Shown: positions 22,649 through 30,871 of the stretch, one piece after another
Layout: every line of letters starts with the position of its first letter
How positions within the stretch are numbered: the first letter of the stretch is position 1
Assembly: GCF_030264295.1 (NCBI RefSeq)
Contig: NZ_CP127173.1
Coordinates: 6,455,501 to 6,519,500, forward strand
Length of the DNA: 64,000 bases
Origin: Amycolatopsis nalaikhensis
Lineage (GTDB): Bacteria > Actinomycetota > Actinomycetes > Mycobacteriales > Pseudonocardiaceae
Reading direction: 5' to 3'
Made by a program: the position numbers and the translations under genes
The notes under the pieces: model-generated
What the model was told of the DNA's origin: nothing
The model's database searches: none
The model's input: only the letters and a program-made list of their open reading frames with translations

Positions 22649-23541
22649 TCAGAGCCATTCGTTGATCGCGGCGACGTGGACGGTGGCTTCGTAGCGGACG
22701 GCGAGTTTGTCGTAGCGGGTGGCCACCCCACGGTGGCGTTTGAGTCGGTTGATGCCGCACTCGACCGCGTGCCGCTGCTTGTAGATTTCGGGGTCGAAGG
22801 CCGGTGGCCGGCCGCCCTTCGACCCCTTGGCCTTGCGATGCGCATCCTGGTCGGTCTTGCTCGGAATGGTCGCCTTGATCCCGCGACCGCGCAGGTGAGC
22901 ACGGTTGGCTTTCGAGGTGTAGGCCTTGTCCGCAAGGACCCGATCAGGACGTGTCCGCGGCCGCCCACCGGCCGGTCGGGGCACCCGGATCCCGGCCAGG
23001 ACCGGAATGAACTGCGGGCTGTCGCCACGCTGGCCGGCGGTCAGCACGATCGACAACGGCTTCTGCCCCTGCTCACACCCCAGATGCACTTTCGTGGTCA
23101 AGCCGCCCCGCGACCGGCCCAACGCATGATCCTCCGGCTCGACGGTGACCCCGCCCGGTGGCTCGGCCTGCAGATCCCCCTTTTCCGCGCACCCGCCGCA
23201 TGCTGATGCGCCCGCGCGATCGTGGAATCCACGCTGACATCCCACGTGATCCGCCCTGCCGCCTCGGCCAGAGCCTGCAACGCGGTCAGAATCTGCTGCC
23301 AGACACCAGCCCGTTGCCAGCGCCGAAACAGGCCATAAGCCGCTGCCCAGGACCCATATCCCTCGGGCATGTCCCGCCACGGCGCGCCGGTGCGCACCCG
23401 CCACCGGATCCCGTCGATCAACTGCCGTCTGCTCCACAACGACGGCCGACCCGGCCGTGACGGCACGGGCAGCAACGGCTCCAGCGCCGCCCACTGCTCG
23501 TCGGTCAGGTCGAACCGCCTCGTCACCGCTAGGGTGTCCAC
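22649..23541 (-). CDS. IS5-family transposase, two frames joined by -1 frameshift
   Basis: Frame A (GTG 23541 to TGA at 23098) encodes the helix-turn-helix/DUF4096 region: RRFDLTDEQWAALEPLLP, GAPWRDMPEGYGSW and the first catalytic Asp in VSVDSTIARAH. Frame B (stop 22649) supplies GRSRGGLTTKVHL, the second Asp in VLADKAYTSKANR and the Glu in HAVECGINRLKRHRG. A -1 slip in the A4G5 run at 23176-23184 joins them into about 297 residues with a complete DDE triad. The coordinate span is not a multiple of three because of the shift. Confidence 0.88.
23176..23184 (-). other. Probable programmed -1 frameshift site in the transposase
   Basis: On the coding strand the run GGAAAAGGGGGATC (A4 then G5) lies in the overlap of frames A and B. 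A -1 slip here gives ...AEKGDLQ in frame B, consistent with known IS5-family frameshift sites. It could equally be a transcriptional slippage site. Confidence 0.6.
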
Positions 23542-23662
23542 GAGGTCTCCGGTGTTCAGGTTCTTCTTGGTCGACGAACCACCTACCGGAGACCTCACCC
23601 ATGTCGGCCACCGACACGCCCAACACCAGCTCAACCAGCCCGAGACGACTTCGATACAGGCC

Positions 23663-23666
23663 CTAG
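23663..23666. repeat. IS target-site duplication, right copy (CTAG)
   Basis: CTAG after the right inverted repeat. Its first three bases, read on the minus strand, are the TAG stop of the penicillin-binding protein gene. Confidence 0.85.
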
Positions 23667-25783
23667 CTCCGCGCCGTGAGGTACGCCGGGTCCGGGCCGG
23701 GGATCGGCTGGTCCGGCACCCCGGCCAGCAGCTGGCTCATCGCGTGGAAGTACGGCGGCGCGGCGACCGTGCCGCCGAACGCGCCGTGCCCGCAGTCGCC
23801 CAGGTGCACCGGGGTGCCCGGGCAGATCTCGCGCGGGTGCGGGCCGTCGGCGAACACCATCGACGACACCGCGTAGTCGTCGACGCCGCCGACGAACGCC
23901 ACCGACTCGCTCAGCTGGGTCGTGCCCGTCTTGCCGATGTCGGGGCGGGTCCAGCCGGCCGCGCGGGCCGCTTCGGCGGACGTGCCGCTCGTCGTGTCCT
24001 TGCTCAGCCCCGCCTCCAGCGTGTTCGCCACCCCCGTCGGGATCACCTGCTCACACGCCTGCTGCGCCACCGGCACGGCGTTCCCGTTCCGGTCGGTCAC
24101 CGACAGGATCGGGTTCGGCGGGCACCAGACGCCGCCGCTCATCAGCGTCGCCGAGACGTTCGCCATCTCCAGCGGGCTCACCGGGCTGTTGCCGAGGGTG
24201 AACGACAGCAGGTTCCGGAAGTACTGCGACTGCGGCTCGCTGAACTGCGGGTTCGACGACTTCGGGTCGGGGGTGCGGCCCGCGTCGTTGGTCGCCAGCG
24301 TGTTCCGCAGGCCCAGCTTGTAGGCCATGTCGAGCACGGCGGGCATCCCGACCTGGTTCTCCAGGCCGACGAACGCGACGTTCGGCGACGTCGCCAGCCC
24401 GTCGGCGAGGGAGATCGGGTCCGCGTAGTGGCCGTCGTTGTGGACGGTGTAGCACGGCGTGTGGCTGTCGGCGTTCGGCGGCGTGAAGCACTGGCTGTCC
24501 GGGTTGGGCAGCGGCGTCTCGAGTCCCGCCTTGCCCGAGACCAGCGCCGCGGCCGAGGTGAAGATCTTGAACGACGAGCCCGCGCCGAACTCGTTGCTCG
24601 CGTCGGCGACGATGTTCGTGGACGTCTCGCCTTGCGCCGGGTCCGTTCCGTAATTGCGGTTGGCCACCATGGCGAGCACCTGGTGCCCGGTCGCGCCCGG
24701 CTGGACCACGGCGAAGGTGTTGGCCACGCCGTCCTGGGTGGTCGGGACGTTCGCGTCGACGGCGTCCTTCGTCACCTGCGAGACGCGCGGGTCGAGCGTG
24801 GTCTTGACCGTGTACCCGCCGGTGGCCAGCTGGTCGACCGTGAACCCGGCGTGCACGAGGTAGCTTTCCGCGTAGGCGCAGAAGAACCCGGCGTCGGGGG
24901 CCGCGCCCATGCAGGTTGCCGACGGCGTCACGGGACCGTTCGGCAGCAGCCCGAGCGGCGCCGCCTTCGCCGTCGCGGCGTAGGACGCCGGGATCGAGCC
25001 GTTGGTCGCCATGTCGTCGATGACGAGGTTCCGGCGCTGCAGAGCTTTGTCCGGGTGCGTGTACGGGTTGTAGATGCTGGGGTTGTTCACCATTCCGGCG
25101 AGCAACGCCGCCTGTGGCACGGTCAGTTTGTCCGCCGTCGTCCCGAAATACGCTTTCGCGGCCGCTTGGACGCCGTACACGGTTCCGCTGAATTCGACCA
25201 CGTTGAGGTAGTCCGCCAGAATGTCGTCCTTGCTCATCGTGTCGTTGAGCTGGACGGCCATTTTCGCTTCCCGCAGCTTGCGCGCGAGCGAATCTTCGCG
25301 GTCCTCCTGCTGGGCGAGCGGGTTGTTCCGGTCGACGACGTTCACGAGGTAGTTCTTGACGTACTGCTGCGTGATCGTCGACGCGCCCTGCAGCGCGCCG
25401 CCGGTGGTGTCGTTGACGGCCGCGCGAAGCGTGCCCTGCAGGTCGACGCCGCCTTCGGTGTAGAACCGGCGGTCCTCGACCGCGATGATCGCGGCCTTCA
25501 TCGTCGTCGCGATCCCGGCCGCGGCGACCGGGAGGCGGTACTGCGCGTAGAGCGTCGCGATCGGGGTGCCGTCGCGGTCGGTCACCGTCGTGGTCAACGG
25601 CGGGTCGGCCGCGGCGAGCTGGGCGGAAATGGCGTCCACCGAATCGCTCACCTGGTTCGACAGCAAGCCGGCGCCGATGGCCGCCGGTGCCATTGTCCCG
25701 GCCACCAGAATTCCGGCGAGAACGCACAACCCGACAAAAGGGACCACGCCACCACGACGATTCACGGAACCGAGATTAGCCAT
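23663..25783 (-). CDS. Class A penicillin-binding protein (transglycosylase/transpeptidase)
   Basis: 706 residues. One N-terminal membrane anchor (about 13-40), GT51 glycosyltransferase with catalytic Glu103 (AVEDRRFYTEGG) and GASTITQQYVKN, then the transpeptidase with SXXK Ser403-Lys406 (GSSFK), the SPN motif (ATSPNVAF) and KTG (GKTGTT). It polymerises and crosslinks peptidoglycan outside the membrane. No PASTA domain. ATG 25783 lacks an obvious Shine-Dalgarno. Before the IS insertion its stop overlapped that of the F420-type reductase by 4 nt. Confidence 0.95.
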   Translation of the reverse strand: MANLGSVNRRGGVVPFVGLCVLAGILVAGTMAPAAIGAGLLSNQVSDSVDAISAQLAAADPPLTTTVTDRDGTPIATLYAQYRLPVAAAGIATTMKAAIIAVEDRRFYTEGGVDLQGTLRAAVNDTTGGALQGASTITQQYVKNYLVNVVDRNNPLAQQEDREDSLARKLREAKMAVQLNDTMSKDDILADYLNVVEFSGTVYGVQAAAKAYFGTTADKLTVPQAALLAGMVNNPSIYNPYTHPDKALQRRNLVIDDMATNGSIPASYAATAKAAPLGLLPNGPVTPSATCMGAAPDAGFFCAYAESYLVHAGFTVDQLATGGYTVKTTLDPRVSQVTKDAVDANVPTTQDGVANTFAVVQPGATGHQVLAMVANRNYGTDPAQGETSTNIVADASNEFGAGSSFKIFTSAAALVSGKAGLETPLPNPDSQCFTPPNADSHTPCYTVHNDGHYADPISLADGLATSPNVAFVGLENQVGMPAVLDMAYKLGLRNTLATNDAGRTPDPKSSNPQFSEPQSQYFRNLLSFTLGNSPVSPLEMANVSATLMSGGVWCPPNPILSVTDRNGNAVPVAQQACEQVIPTGVANTLEAGLSKDTTSGTSAEAARAAGWTRPDIGKTGTTQLSESVAFVGGVDDYAVSSMVFADGPHPREICPGTPVHLGDCGHGAFGGTVAAPPYFHAMSQLLAGVPDQPIPGPDPAYLTARS

Positions 25784-25819
25784 CGGCGGACAATGCTTCC
25801 GTCCGGTGAGACATGTGCC

Positions 25820-26641
25820 TCACCGGGCCAACCTGCCCAGCAGTGCCGAAGCGACCGCGATCGCCGCCACCGTCGCGACGGCGAGCACGCCGAAGTCGAG
25901 CCCGAGGTGCGCGGGCGTGCCGATCAGCAGCCCGCGCAGCGCGTCGACCTGGTAGCTCAACGGGTTCACGTGGCTGAGCACCTTGAGCCACGACGGCATC
26001 AGGTCCACCGGGTACAGCGCGTTCGAACCGAAGAACAGCGGCATGGTGATCGCCTGCCCGATGCCCATCAGCCGTTCCCGCGACAGCACGATCCCGGCGA
26101 TCACGATGGAGAGGCAGCAGAAGAACGCCGAACCGAGCACGAGGACGACGGCCATGGCGAGCAGCTTCAGCGGGTTCGCCGTCAGCCCGACGCCGAGGAG
26201 CGCGGCCAGGATCAGCACCATCAGGGCCTGGACGAGCGCGCGGACCCCGGCGGCGAACGCCTTCCCGGCGACGAGCGCGGCGCGCGGGGTCGGGGTGACC
26301 AGGAGCTTGGCGAGCACGCCCGCGTCGCGTTCCCAGATGATCTGGATGCCGTAGAAGATCGCGATGAACAACGCCGACTGCGCGAGGATGCCCGGCGCGA
26401 GGTAGTCGAGGTAGGGCGTCGAGCCGGTCGGGATCGCCTTCAGCCGGGTGAACGTCTCGCCGAAGATCAGCAGCCACAGCGCGGGCTGGATGGCCCGGGT
26501 GAGCAGCTCGGTCTGGTCGCGGCGCAGCTTCTGCAGCTCCACCAGGCACATCGCGCCGACGCGGGCGACGAGCACGCGCAGGCGGCCGAGCGGGCCGGGG
26601 TCAGCCGAGACGGCGGGCGGTGCGGCGAGTGGCGCGGACAC
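25820..26641 (-). CDS. ABC-2 type transporter permease (drug-export type)
   Basis: 273 residues, six predicted membrane helices, ABC-2 signature LPSWLKVLSHVNPLSYQVDALRG-like segment near the C-terminus (PVDLMPSWLKVLSHVNP). Sequence style matches DrrB-type daunorubicin/antibiotic exporters. The N-terminus overlaps the ATPase gene by 41 nt, so the two are coupled. It forms the membrane channel of a two-gene exporter regulated by the MarR protein at the head of the operon; the exported compound is unknown. Confidence 0.9.
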   Translation of the reverse strand: MSAPLAAPPAVSADPGPLGRLRVLVARVGAMCLVELQKLRRDQTELLTRAIQPALWLLIFGETFTRLKAIPTGSTPYLDYLAPGILAQSALFIAIFYGIQIIWERDAGVLAKLLVTPTPRAALVAGKAFAAGVRALVQALMVLILAALLGVGLTANPLKLLAMAVVLVLGSAFFCCLSIVIAGIVLSRERLMGIGQAITMPLFFGSNALYPVDLMPSWLKVLSHVNPLSYQVDALRGLLIGTPAHLGLDFGVLAVATVAAIAVASALLGRLAR

Positions 26642-27404
26642 TGCGGATCCCTCCTTCTTCGCTCTCCAGGCGGTTCCCGGTGACGGCGCGGAACACGTCG
26701 TCCAAAGTGGACCCTTCGCCGAGGCCGTCCTCCAGCTCGGCGGGGGTGCCGAGCGCGCGGATCCGGCCGGCGTGCATCAGGGCGACGCGGTCGCAGTACT
26801 GCTCGGCTTCGTCCATGTAGTGGGTCGTGACGAGCACGGTCATCCCGGTCGCGGCGCGGATCTCGGCGATGCGCTCCCACACCGACGAGCGAGCCACCGG
26901 GTCGAGCCCGATCGTCGGCTCGTCGAGGATCAGCAGCCGGGGCGAGCTGACCAGGGCCTGCGCCAGCTCCAGGCGGCGGATCATGCCGCCGGAGTACGTC
27001 TTGGCCGTGCGGTCGGCGTCGTCGGCGAGGCCGACCAGCTCCAGCGCGAGCCGCACCTGTTCGGTGCGCCGCGCGCGGGGCACGTCGAAGAGCCGCGCGA
27101 ACAACGCGACGTTTTCGCGGCCGGTCAAGGCGCCGTCGGCGGACAGCTGCTGGGGGACGTAGCCGATCAGCCGTCGCACGGCCATCCGGCGGCGAGCGAC
27201 GTCGACGCCGAAGACGCTGATGCGGCCCGGCGTGGTCGGCAGCAGGGTGGTGATCATCCGCAGCGTCGTCGTCTTCCCGGCGCCGTTCGGGCCGAGCAGG
27301 CCGAACACCTCGCCCGCGTGGATCTCCAGGTCGACGCCGTCGACCGCGCGGGTCGCGCCGAACGAGTGGCTGAGGCCGGTGCACCGCACCGCGGGTTCGG
27401 TCAT
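26601..27404 (-). CDS. ABC transporter ATP-binding protein (DrrA-like)
   Basis: 267 residues. Walker A GPNGAGKTT (about 38-46), Q-loop YVPQQLS, signature YSGGMIRRLELAQAL (LSGGQ-type), Walker B LLILDEPT, and the H-loop in TTHYMDEAEQ. The C-terminal extension (ESEEGGIRSVRATRR) is typical of drug-resistance ATPases. The start ATG overlaps the MarR stop (27401-27404, ATGA). It powers export with the ABC-2 permease encoded next. Confidence 0.93.
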   Translation of the reverse strand: MTEPAVRCTGLSHSFGATRAVDGVDLEIHAGEVFGLLGPNGAGKTTTLRMITTLLPTTPGRISVFGVDVARRRMAVRRLIGYVPQQLSADGALTGRENVALFARLFDVPRARRTEQVRLALELVGLADDADRTAKTYSGGMIRRLELAQALVSSPRLLILDEPTIGLDPVARSSVWERIAEIRAATGMTVLVTTHYMDEAEQYCDRVALMHAGRIRALGTPAELEDGLGEGSTLDDVFRAVTGNRLESEEGGIRSVRATRRTARRLG

Positions 27405-27841
27405 GGCTGCTCCTTCAGGACGCCCATGAGCTTTTCCAAGGCGGGCAACGCCTGTTCGATCGCCTCGACGTCCTCTTCGGACAGTCCGGCGAGCGCGTCG
27501 GCGACGAGCCCGGTGCGCGCGCGGCGCCAGTTCGCCATCCGGTCGCGGGCCGCGCCGGTGATCTCCAGGCGGGTGGCGCGGCGGTCGGCCGGGTCGGGTT
27601 CGCGGCGCAGCAACCCGGCTTCGGCGAGCTGGTTCACCAGCGTGCTGACGGAGTTGGCCGCGAGGTGCAGCTCGCGCGCGGCCGCGGCGACGCCGATGCC
27701 GGGGTGGTCGGCCACCACGCGCAGGACCTCGACCTGCGCGCCGGGCAGCGGCGAGCCGGGAACGTCGGCGCGCACCCGGCGGCGCACCACGCGGCGGATG
27801 CCCTGCACGGCGCCCAGCAGCCGTTCGGCGAGTTCGGTCAT
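27401..27841 (-). CDS. MarR-family regulator of the ABC efflux operon
   Basis: 146 residues from ATG 27841. Winged-helix core: QVEVLRVVADHPGIGVAAAARELHLAANSVSTLVNQLAEAGLL then the wing REPDPADRRATRLEIT, flanked by dimerisation helices. It heads the operon MarR-ATPase-permease with ATGA overlap, the usual arrangement of self-regulated drug efflux. An AT-rich near-palindrome ATTAGCAACGCTTAAT (27870-27885), 29 bp upstream of the start, is the probable operator. Confidence 0.9.
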   Translation of the reverse strand: MTELAERLLGAVQGIRRVVRRRVRADVPGSPLPGAQVEVLRVVADHPGIGVAAAARELHLAANSVSTLVNQLAEAGLLRREPDPADRRATRLEITGAARDRMANWRRARTGLVADALAGLSEEDVEAIEQALPALEKLMGVLKEQP

Positions 27842-27869
27842 GCCGCCAAGGTAGCTCTGAGTCAGATCT

Positions 27870-27885
27870 ATTAGCAACGCTTAAT
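27870..27885. promoter_or_regulatory. Possible MarR operator
   Basis: ATTAGCAACGCTTAAT, an imperfect palindrome in the AT-richest part of the 70-nt gap upstream of the MarR gene; TAGATCT on the minus strand nearby could serve as -10. Weak evidence. Confidence 0.35.
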
Positions 27886-27911
27886 GTCTGGTTGGCGAGG
27901 AATGCGAGGTA

Positions 27912-28235
27912 TCAGCCGCGCGCGGCTTCGGCGAGGGCCAGGTCGAGCAGCCCGGGGAAGCGGGCGTCGAACTCTTCGCGGCGCAACGCGTTCAGCCGTT
28001 GCGTGCCGCTGTCCCACTGCTTGAGCAGCCCGGCCGCGCGGAGGATCTTGAAGTGCCGCGACGCCGCGGGTTTGCTGACCGGCGGCATGATCGCGCCGCA
28101 CGACTGGCCGGGCCGGCGGGCGAGCGCGGCGACCATCGCCAGCCGGTGCGGGTCGCGCAGGGCCTCGAGCGCGGCGCTGAGCGGGACGTCCTCGAGGTCC
28201 GGGTGGTCCAACGGGGTCGCGGTGCGGCTCGCCAT
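27912..28235 (-). CDS. ArsR-family winged-helix regulator
   Basis: 107 residues: ALRDPHRLAMVAALARRPGQSCGAIMPPVSKPAASRHFKILRAAGLLKQW is the ArsR helix-turn-helix and wing. The single Cys in GQSCGAI gives no obvious metal-thiolate site, so it may sense something other than metal. It is divergent from a zinc-independent medium-chain oxidoreductase, with a 22-bp operator between them, so it probably represses that enzyme and itself. Confidence 0.88.
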   Translation of the reverse strand: MASRTATPLDHPDLEDVPLSAALEALRDPHRLAMVAALARRPGQSCGAIMPPVSKPAASRHFKILRAAGLLKQWDSGTQRLNALRREEFDARFPGLLDLALAEAARG

Positions 28236-28284
28236 GTCCCGAGTATCCCTGGTTGCCGGGCGGACGGGAGCTGTGCCAGGGTCG

Positions 28285-28306
28285 ATGTTAGTCGATTGGT
28301 TAACAT
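28285..28306. promoter_or_regulatory. ArsR operator upstream of the oxidoreductase
   Basis: ATGTTA (28285-28290), 10 nt, TAACAT (28301-28306): a perfect 6-bp inverted repeat at ArsR-like spacing in the divergent gap, ending at the Shine-Dalgarno GAGGAGG of the oxidoreductase gene. Confidence 0.6.
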
Positions 28307-28320
28307 GAGGAGGTCGTCCG

Positions 28321-29310
28321 ATGCGCGTCTACCGTCCCGAGGCGGGAAAGCTGGTCCTGCGCGAGGAGCCCGTTCCCGAGCCGCAGCGCGGCGAAGTGCT
28401 CGTTCGCGTGCGGGCGACCTCGCTCAACTACCGCGACCTGCTCATCCTCGACGGCGACCACTTCACCACCGGGCCGGGGAACCTCGTCCCGGTGTCCGAC
28501 GCCGCCGGCGACGTCGTCGCGGTCGGGGACGGCGTCACGCGCTTCGCGGTCGGCGACCGGGTGCTCAACGCCTTCCACTCGCACTGGATCGCCGGGCGGC
28601 TGCCGGACACCCTGGTCGGCTACGGCAACGGCCAGGACGGCTGGCTCACCGAATACCGCACGGTCTCCGAACAAGCGCTCGTCGCGCTGCCGGATTCGCT
28701 CACCTACGAGCAGGGTGCGACGCTGCCGTGCGCCGCGGTCACCGCGTGGACGTCGCTCGACGGCGTGCGGCCGGGCGACGTCGTGCTCACGCTCGGCACC
28801 GGGGGCGTCTCCTTGTTCGCCCTTCAGCTGGCGAAGGCGCGCGGGGCGCGGGTCGTCGCGACGACGTCGAGCGCGGCGAAAGCGGCGAAGCTGACGGAGC
28901 TCGGCGCGGACACGGTGCTCGACTACGTCGCGACGCCGGAGTGGGGCAAGGCCGTGCTCGACGCGACCGGCGGCCGCGGCGCGGACCGGATCGTGGAGGT
29001 CGGCGGGCCCGGCACGTTCGCGCAGTCGCTGATCGCGGCCGGGACGCACCACGCCGAGATCGCGCTCGTCGGGTTCGTCGGCCGCGGCGGCGCGGCGGTC
29101 GACTTCATGGACCTGTTCCGCAGCGGCGCGACCGTGCGCAAGATCTGGGTCGGCAGCCGCGAGGACACCGAGGACCTCGTCCGATGGCTCGAGGCCCGGC
29201 CGATCGAGCCTGTCATCGACAGCGTTCACCCCTTCGAGCGAGCCGACGCGGCGGTCGAGCACTTCCGGAGCCGGGCCAACCTGGGCAAGGTCGTGCTCAC
29301 CCACGCGTGA
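28321..29310 (+). CDS. Medium-chain NAD(P)-dependent alcohol dehydrogenase/quinone reductase-like
   Basis: 329 residues. GroES-like N-domain (VRVRATSLNYRDLLILDGD) and Rossmann domain with GTGGVSLFALQLAK as dinucleotide motif and ATTSSAAKAAKLTELGAD after beta2. The Cys/His zinc ligands of classical alcohol dehydrogenases are missing (SLNYRDLL replaces the Cys region), placing it with zinc-independent quinone/enoyl reductases. GAGGAGG precedes ATG 28321. Likely de-repressed through the adjacent ArsR protein. Confidence 0.88.
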   Translation: MRVYRPEAGKLVLREEPVPEPQRGEVLVRVRATSLNYRDLLILDGDHFTTGPGNLVPVSDAAGDVVAVGDGVTRFAVGDRVLNAFHSHWIAGRLPDTLVGYGNGQDGWLTEYRTVSEQALVALPDSLTYEQGATLPCAAVTAWTSLDGVRPGDVVLTLGTGGVSLFALQLAKARGARVVATTSSAAKAAKLTELGADTVLDYVATPEWGKAVLDATGGRGADRIVEVGGPGTFAQSLIAAGTHHAEIALVGFVGRGGAAVDFMDLFRSGATVRKIWVGSREDTEDLVRWLEARPIEPVIDSVHPFERADAAVEHFRSRANLGKVVLTHA

Positions 29311-29526
29311 GGGGGAAGGGATACCGCTGATCGGCGGAACGGGCCGCCGTCGACCGTTCGGCGGATTCCCCGTGCCGTTCGCCGCGTGACCGGCGGGTTC
29401 CGCTCCGGAATCGGCCGCGGCGGGCGCATGCTGTCCTTTCCGACCCCGGGTCCCCGCGCCTGACGTCCACTGTGGACATTGCCAGTGCGCCCGGCCCGGC
29501 GGTCTTCTCGACCGGAGACAGGACAC

Positions 29527-30084
29527 ATGAATCTGCTGGACAGCAAGCTCGTCCGGTGCTGGACGTCCCGCCCGCACCTGCAGTCCCTCTACCACCTCGC
29601 CGCGGCGGCCCCGCGGATGCGCGCGGCGCTCGGCCTCGCGCCCACCGGCGGCGGCACGGTCGGCTTCAAGGTGGACGGGGACGCGCTGGCCCGCACCGAA
29701 GCGGAGCTGATCGCCGCGACGTCGGCGCGGCTGCCGGTGCACCCCCTGGTGACGCAGGACCTGAGTGGCCGCTCGACCGTGCGGTGCTGGCGCCGCAACC
29801 GCGACCTGCGCGTGCTGACCGGCGACCTCGTCGACGTCGCGGACCGGCTGGCCAGGGCGGGCTACGGCGGCTGCCTGCGGTCGGCGACCGTCGAGTTCGC
29901 CGAGCAGACCGGCCGCTGCGACCGGAAGCTCGCGCTCGTGTACCTGTTCGACCGCGGCACGTTCCACGCCGCGGCGGCGTCCGGGGCCGGACCCCTGAAC
30001 CGCGCGCTGGAGCTGCGCGCCCGGGCCGCGCTGCACGGCGCGCTGCCGCTGGAGCCGGTCGCGCACCGCCGGTTCGTCGTCTGA
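29527..30084 (+). CDS. Hypothetical protein
   Basis: 185 residues from ATG 29527 (GGAG about 10 nt upstream); an in-frame start at 29479 is less likely. Not recognised. Soluble, basic, with scattered Arg and five Cys (VRCWTSR, VRCWRRN, YGGCLRS, GRCDRK); TVRCWRRNRDLRVLTGDLVDV and LALVYLFDRGTFHAA look like beta strands of a compact domain. The repeated VRCWxxR motif at both ends of the N-terminal half is unusual. The 216 nt before it hold no gene. Confidence 0.55.
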   Translation: MNLLDSKLVRCWTSRPHLQSLYHLAAAAPRMRAALGLAPTGGGTVGFKVDGDALARTEAELIAATSARLPVHPLVTQDLSGRSTVRCWRRNRDLRVLTGDLVDVADRLARAGYGGCLRSATVEFAEQTGRCDRKLALVYLFDRGTFHAAAASGAGPLNRALELRARAALHGALPLEPVAHRRFVV

Positions 30085-30183
30085 CGCCGTCGTCCGGCCG
30101 GGTGACCGGGGCGTTGCAGACGACGTCGTCGTCGGTGACGATGAGGTGTCGGCGTGCGAGAGCGCCGGGCCGAAGGAGGCCCG

Positions 30184-30816
30184 ATGGCGGGTTTTCCCTG
30201 GACGTGCGCGCAGTGCGGCGCGGTCAACGACGCCGCTGCCCGGCGGTGCGGCACCTGCGCGAGCCTGGCCCCCGGCCGGGCCCGGGTGCGGGCGCTGTGG
30301 GTGCTGCTCACCCTGATGCTGGTCGCCGGGGTCGCTGTCGTCGGCGTCCTGCTCTTCGCTGGGCGATCGAAGCCGGAGCCCGCCGCGTCCGGGCCGTTCC
30401 CGCAGTACACGACGCCGGTGCTGCCGACGACCAAGACCGTCGTCACCACCGCGAACGGCCTCACCCCGCCGGTCACGCCGTCGACGTCCACCTCGGCGAC
30501 ACCGGCCGGGAAGCCGTGCCCCGGCGACGCCGCGCGGTACCTGCCGGGCGGCACCGGCACCGCGCTGCTGGTGGCTCAGACCGGGCGGTCGCTCGTCACG
30601 GTCTGCCGCGTCCCCGACGGGCGGATCTTCTACGACGGCCAGGCCCGCGGGCAGGCGGCCTCGCCCGACACCCACATCTTCCTGCCCGCCGAGGCCGCGG
30701 GCGACGGCTTCGTCGCGGTCAACGGCGACTACCGCTACACGATCTCGGGCGGCAGGCTCGTCGTCTCGGCGGGCGGCGAGGTGCTCTCGAACGAGGAGCT
30801 CACGACGGTCGGCTGA
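30184..30816 (+). CDS. Zinc-ribbon membrane protein with extracytoplasmic domain
   Basis: 210 residues from ATG 30184 (GAAGGAGG 5 nt upstream). N-terminal RanBP2-like zinc finger (WTCAQCGAVNDAAARRCGTC, Cys-X2-Cys...Cys-X2-Cys), one membrane helix (about 37-58), a Thr/Pro-rich linker (60-105), then an extracytoplasmic globular domain (about 108-205: FYDGQARGQAAS, GDGFVAVNGDYRYTI). This is a topology of a cytoplasmic zinc sensor coupled to an outside domain; function unknown. It follows the preceding unknown gene by 99 nt. Confidence 0.7.
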   Translation: MAGFPWTCAQCGAVNDAAARRCGTCASLAPGRARVRALWVLLTLMLVAGVAVVGVLLFAGRSKPEPAASGPFPQYTTPVLPTTKTVVTTANGLTPPVTPSTSTSATPAGKPCPGDAARYLPGGTGTALLVAQTGRSLVTVCRVPDGRIFYDGQARGQAASPDTHIFLPAEAAGDGFVAVNGDYRYTISGGRLVVSAGGEVLSNEELTTVG

Positions 30817-30871
30817 GCTCACGATGTGGGAGCGCCGCCGTCGATCCGGCGGTTTTCCGCATGCTGGAGGC

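Larger units (their letters stand above)
22631..23662 (-). mobile_element. IS5-family insertion sequence (IS427-like), complete
   Basis: 1032 bp between CTAG direct repeats. Terminal inverted repeats GGCGTGTATCGAAGT (22631-22645) and, inverted, GGCCTGTATCGAAGT (23648-23662) match at 14 of 15 positions. It encodes one transposase split over two frames. YTAR-type targets such as CTAG and frameshifted transposases are known for IS5-family groups. Both ends, both frames and the target duplication are intact, suggesting recent arrival and a possibly active element. Confidence 0.92.

Noticed and set aside
23369..26683. 1104-codon plus-strand open frame opposite the PBP and ABC permease genes
   Set aside because: Translation is almost all Arg/Val/Gly/His, the classic shadow of a real high-G+C gene; the minus strand encodes complete PBP and ABC proteins.
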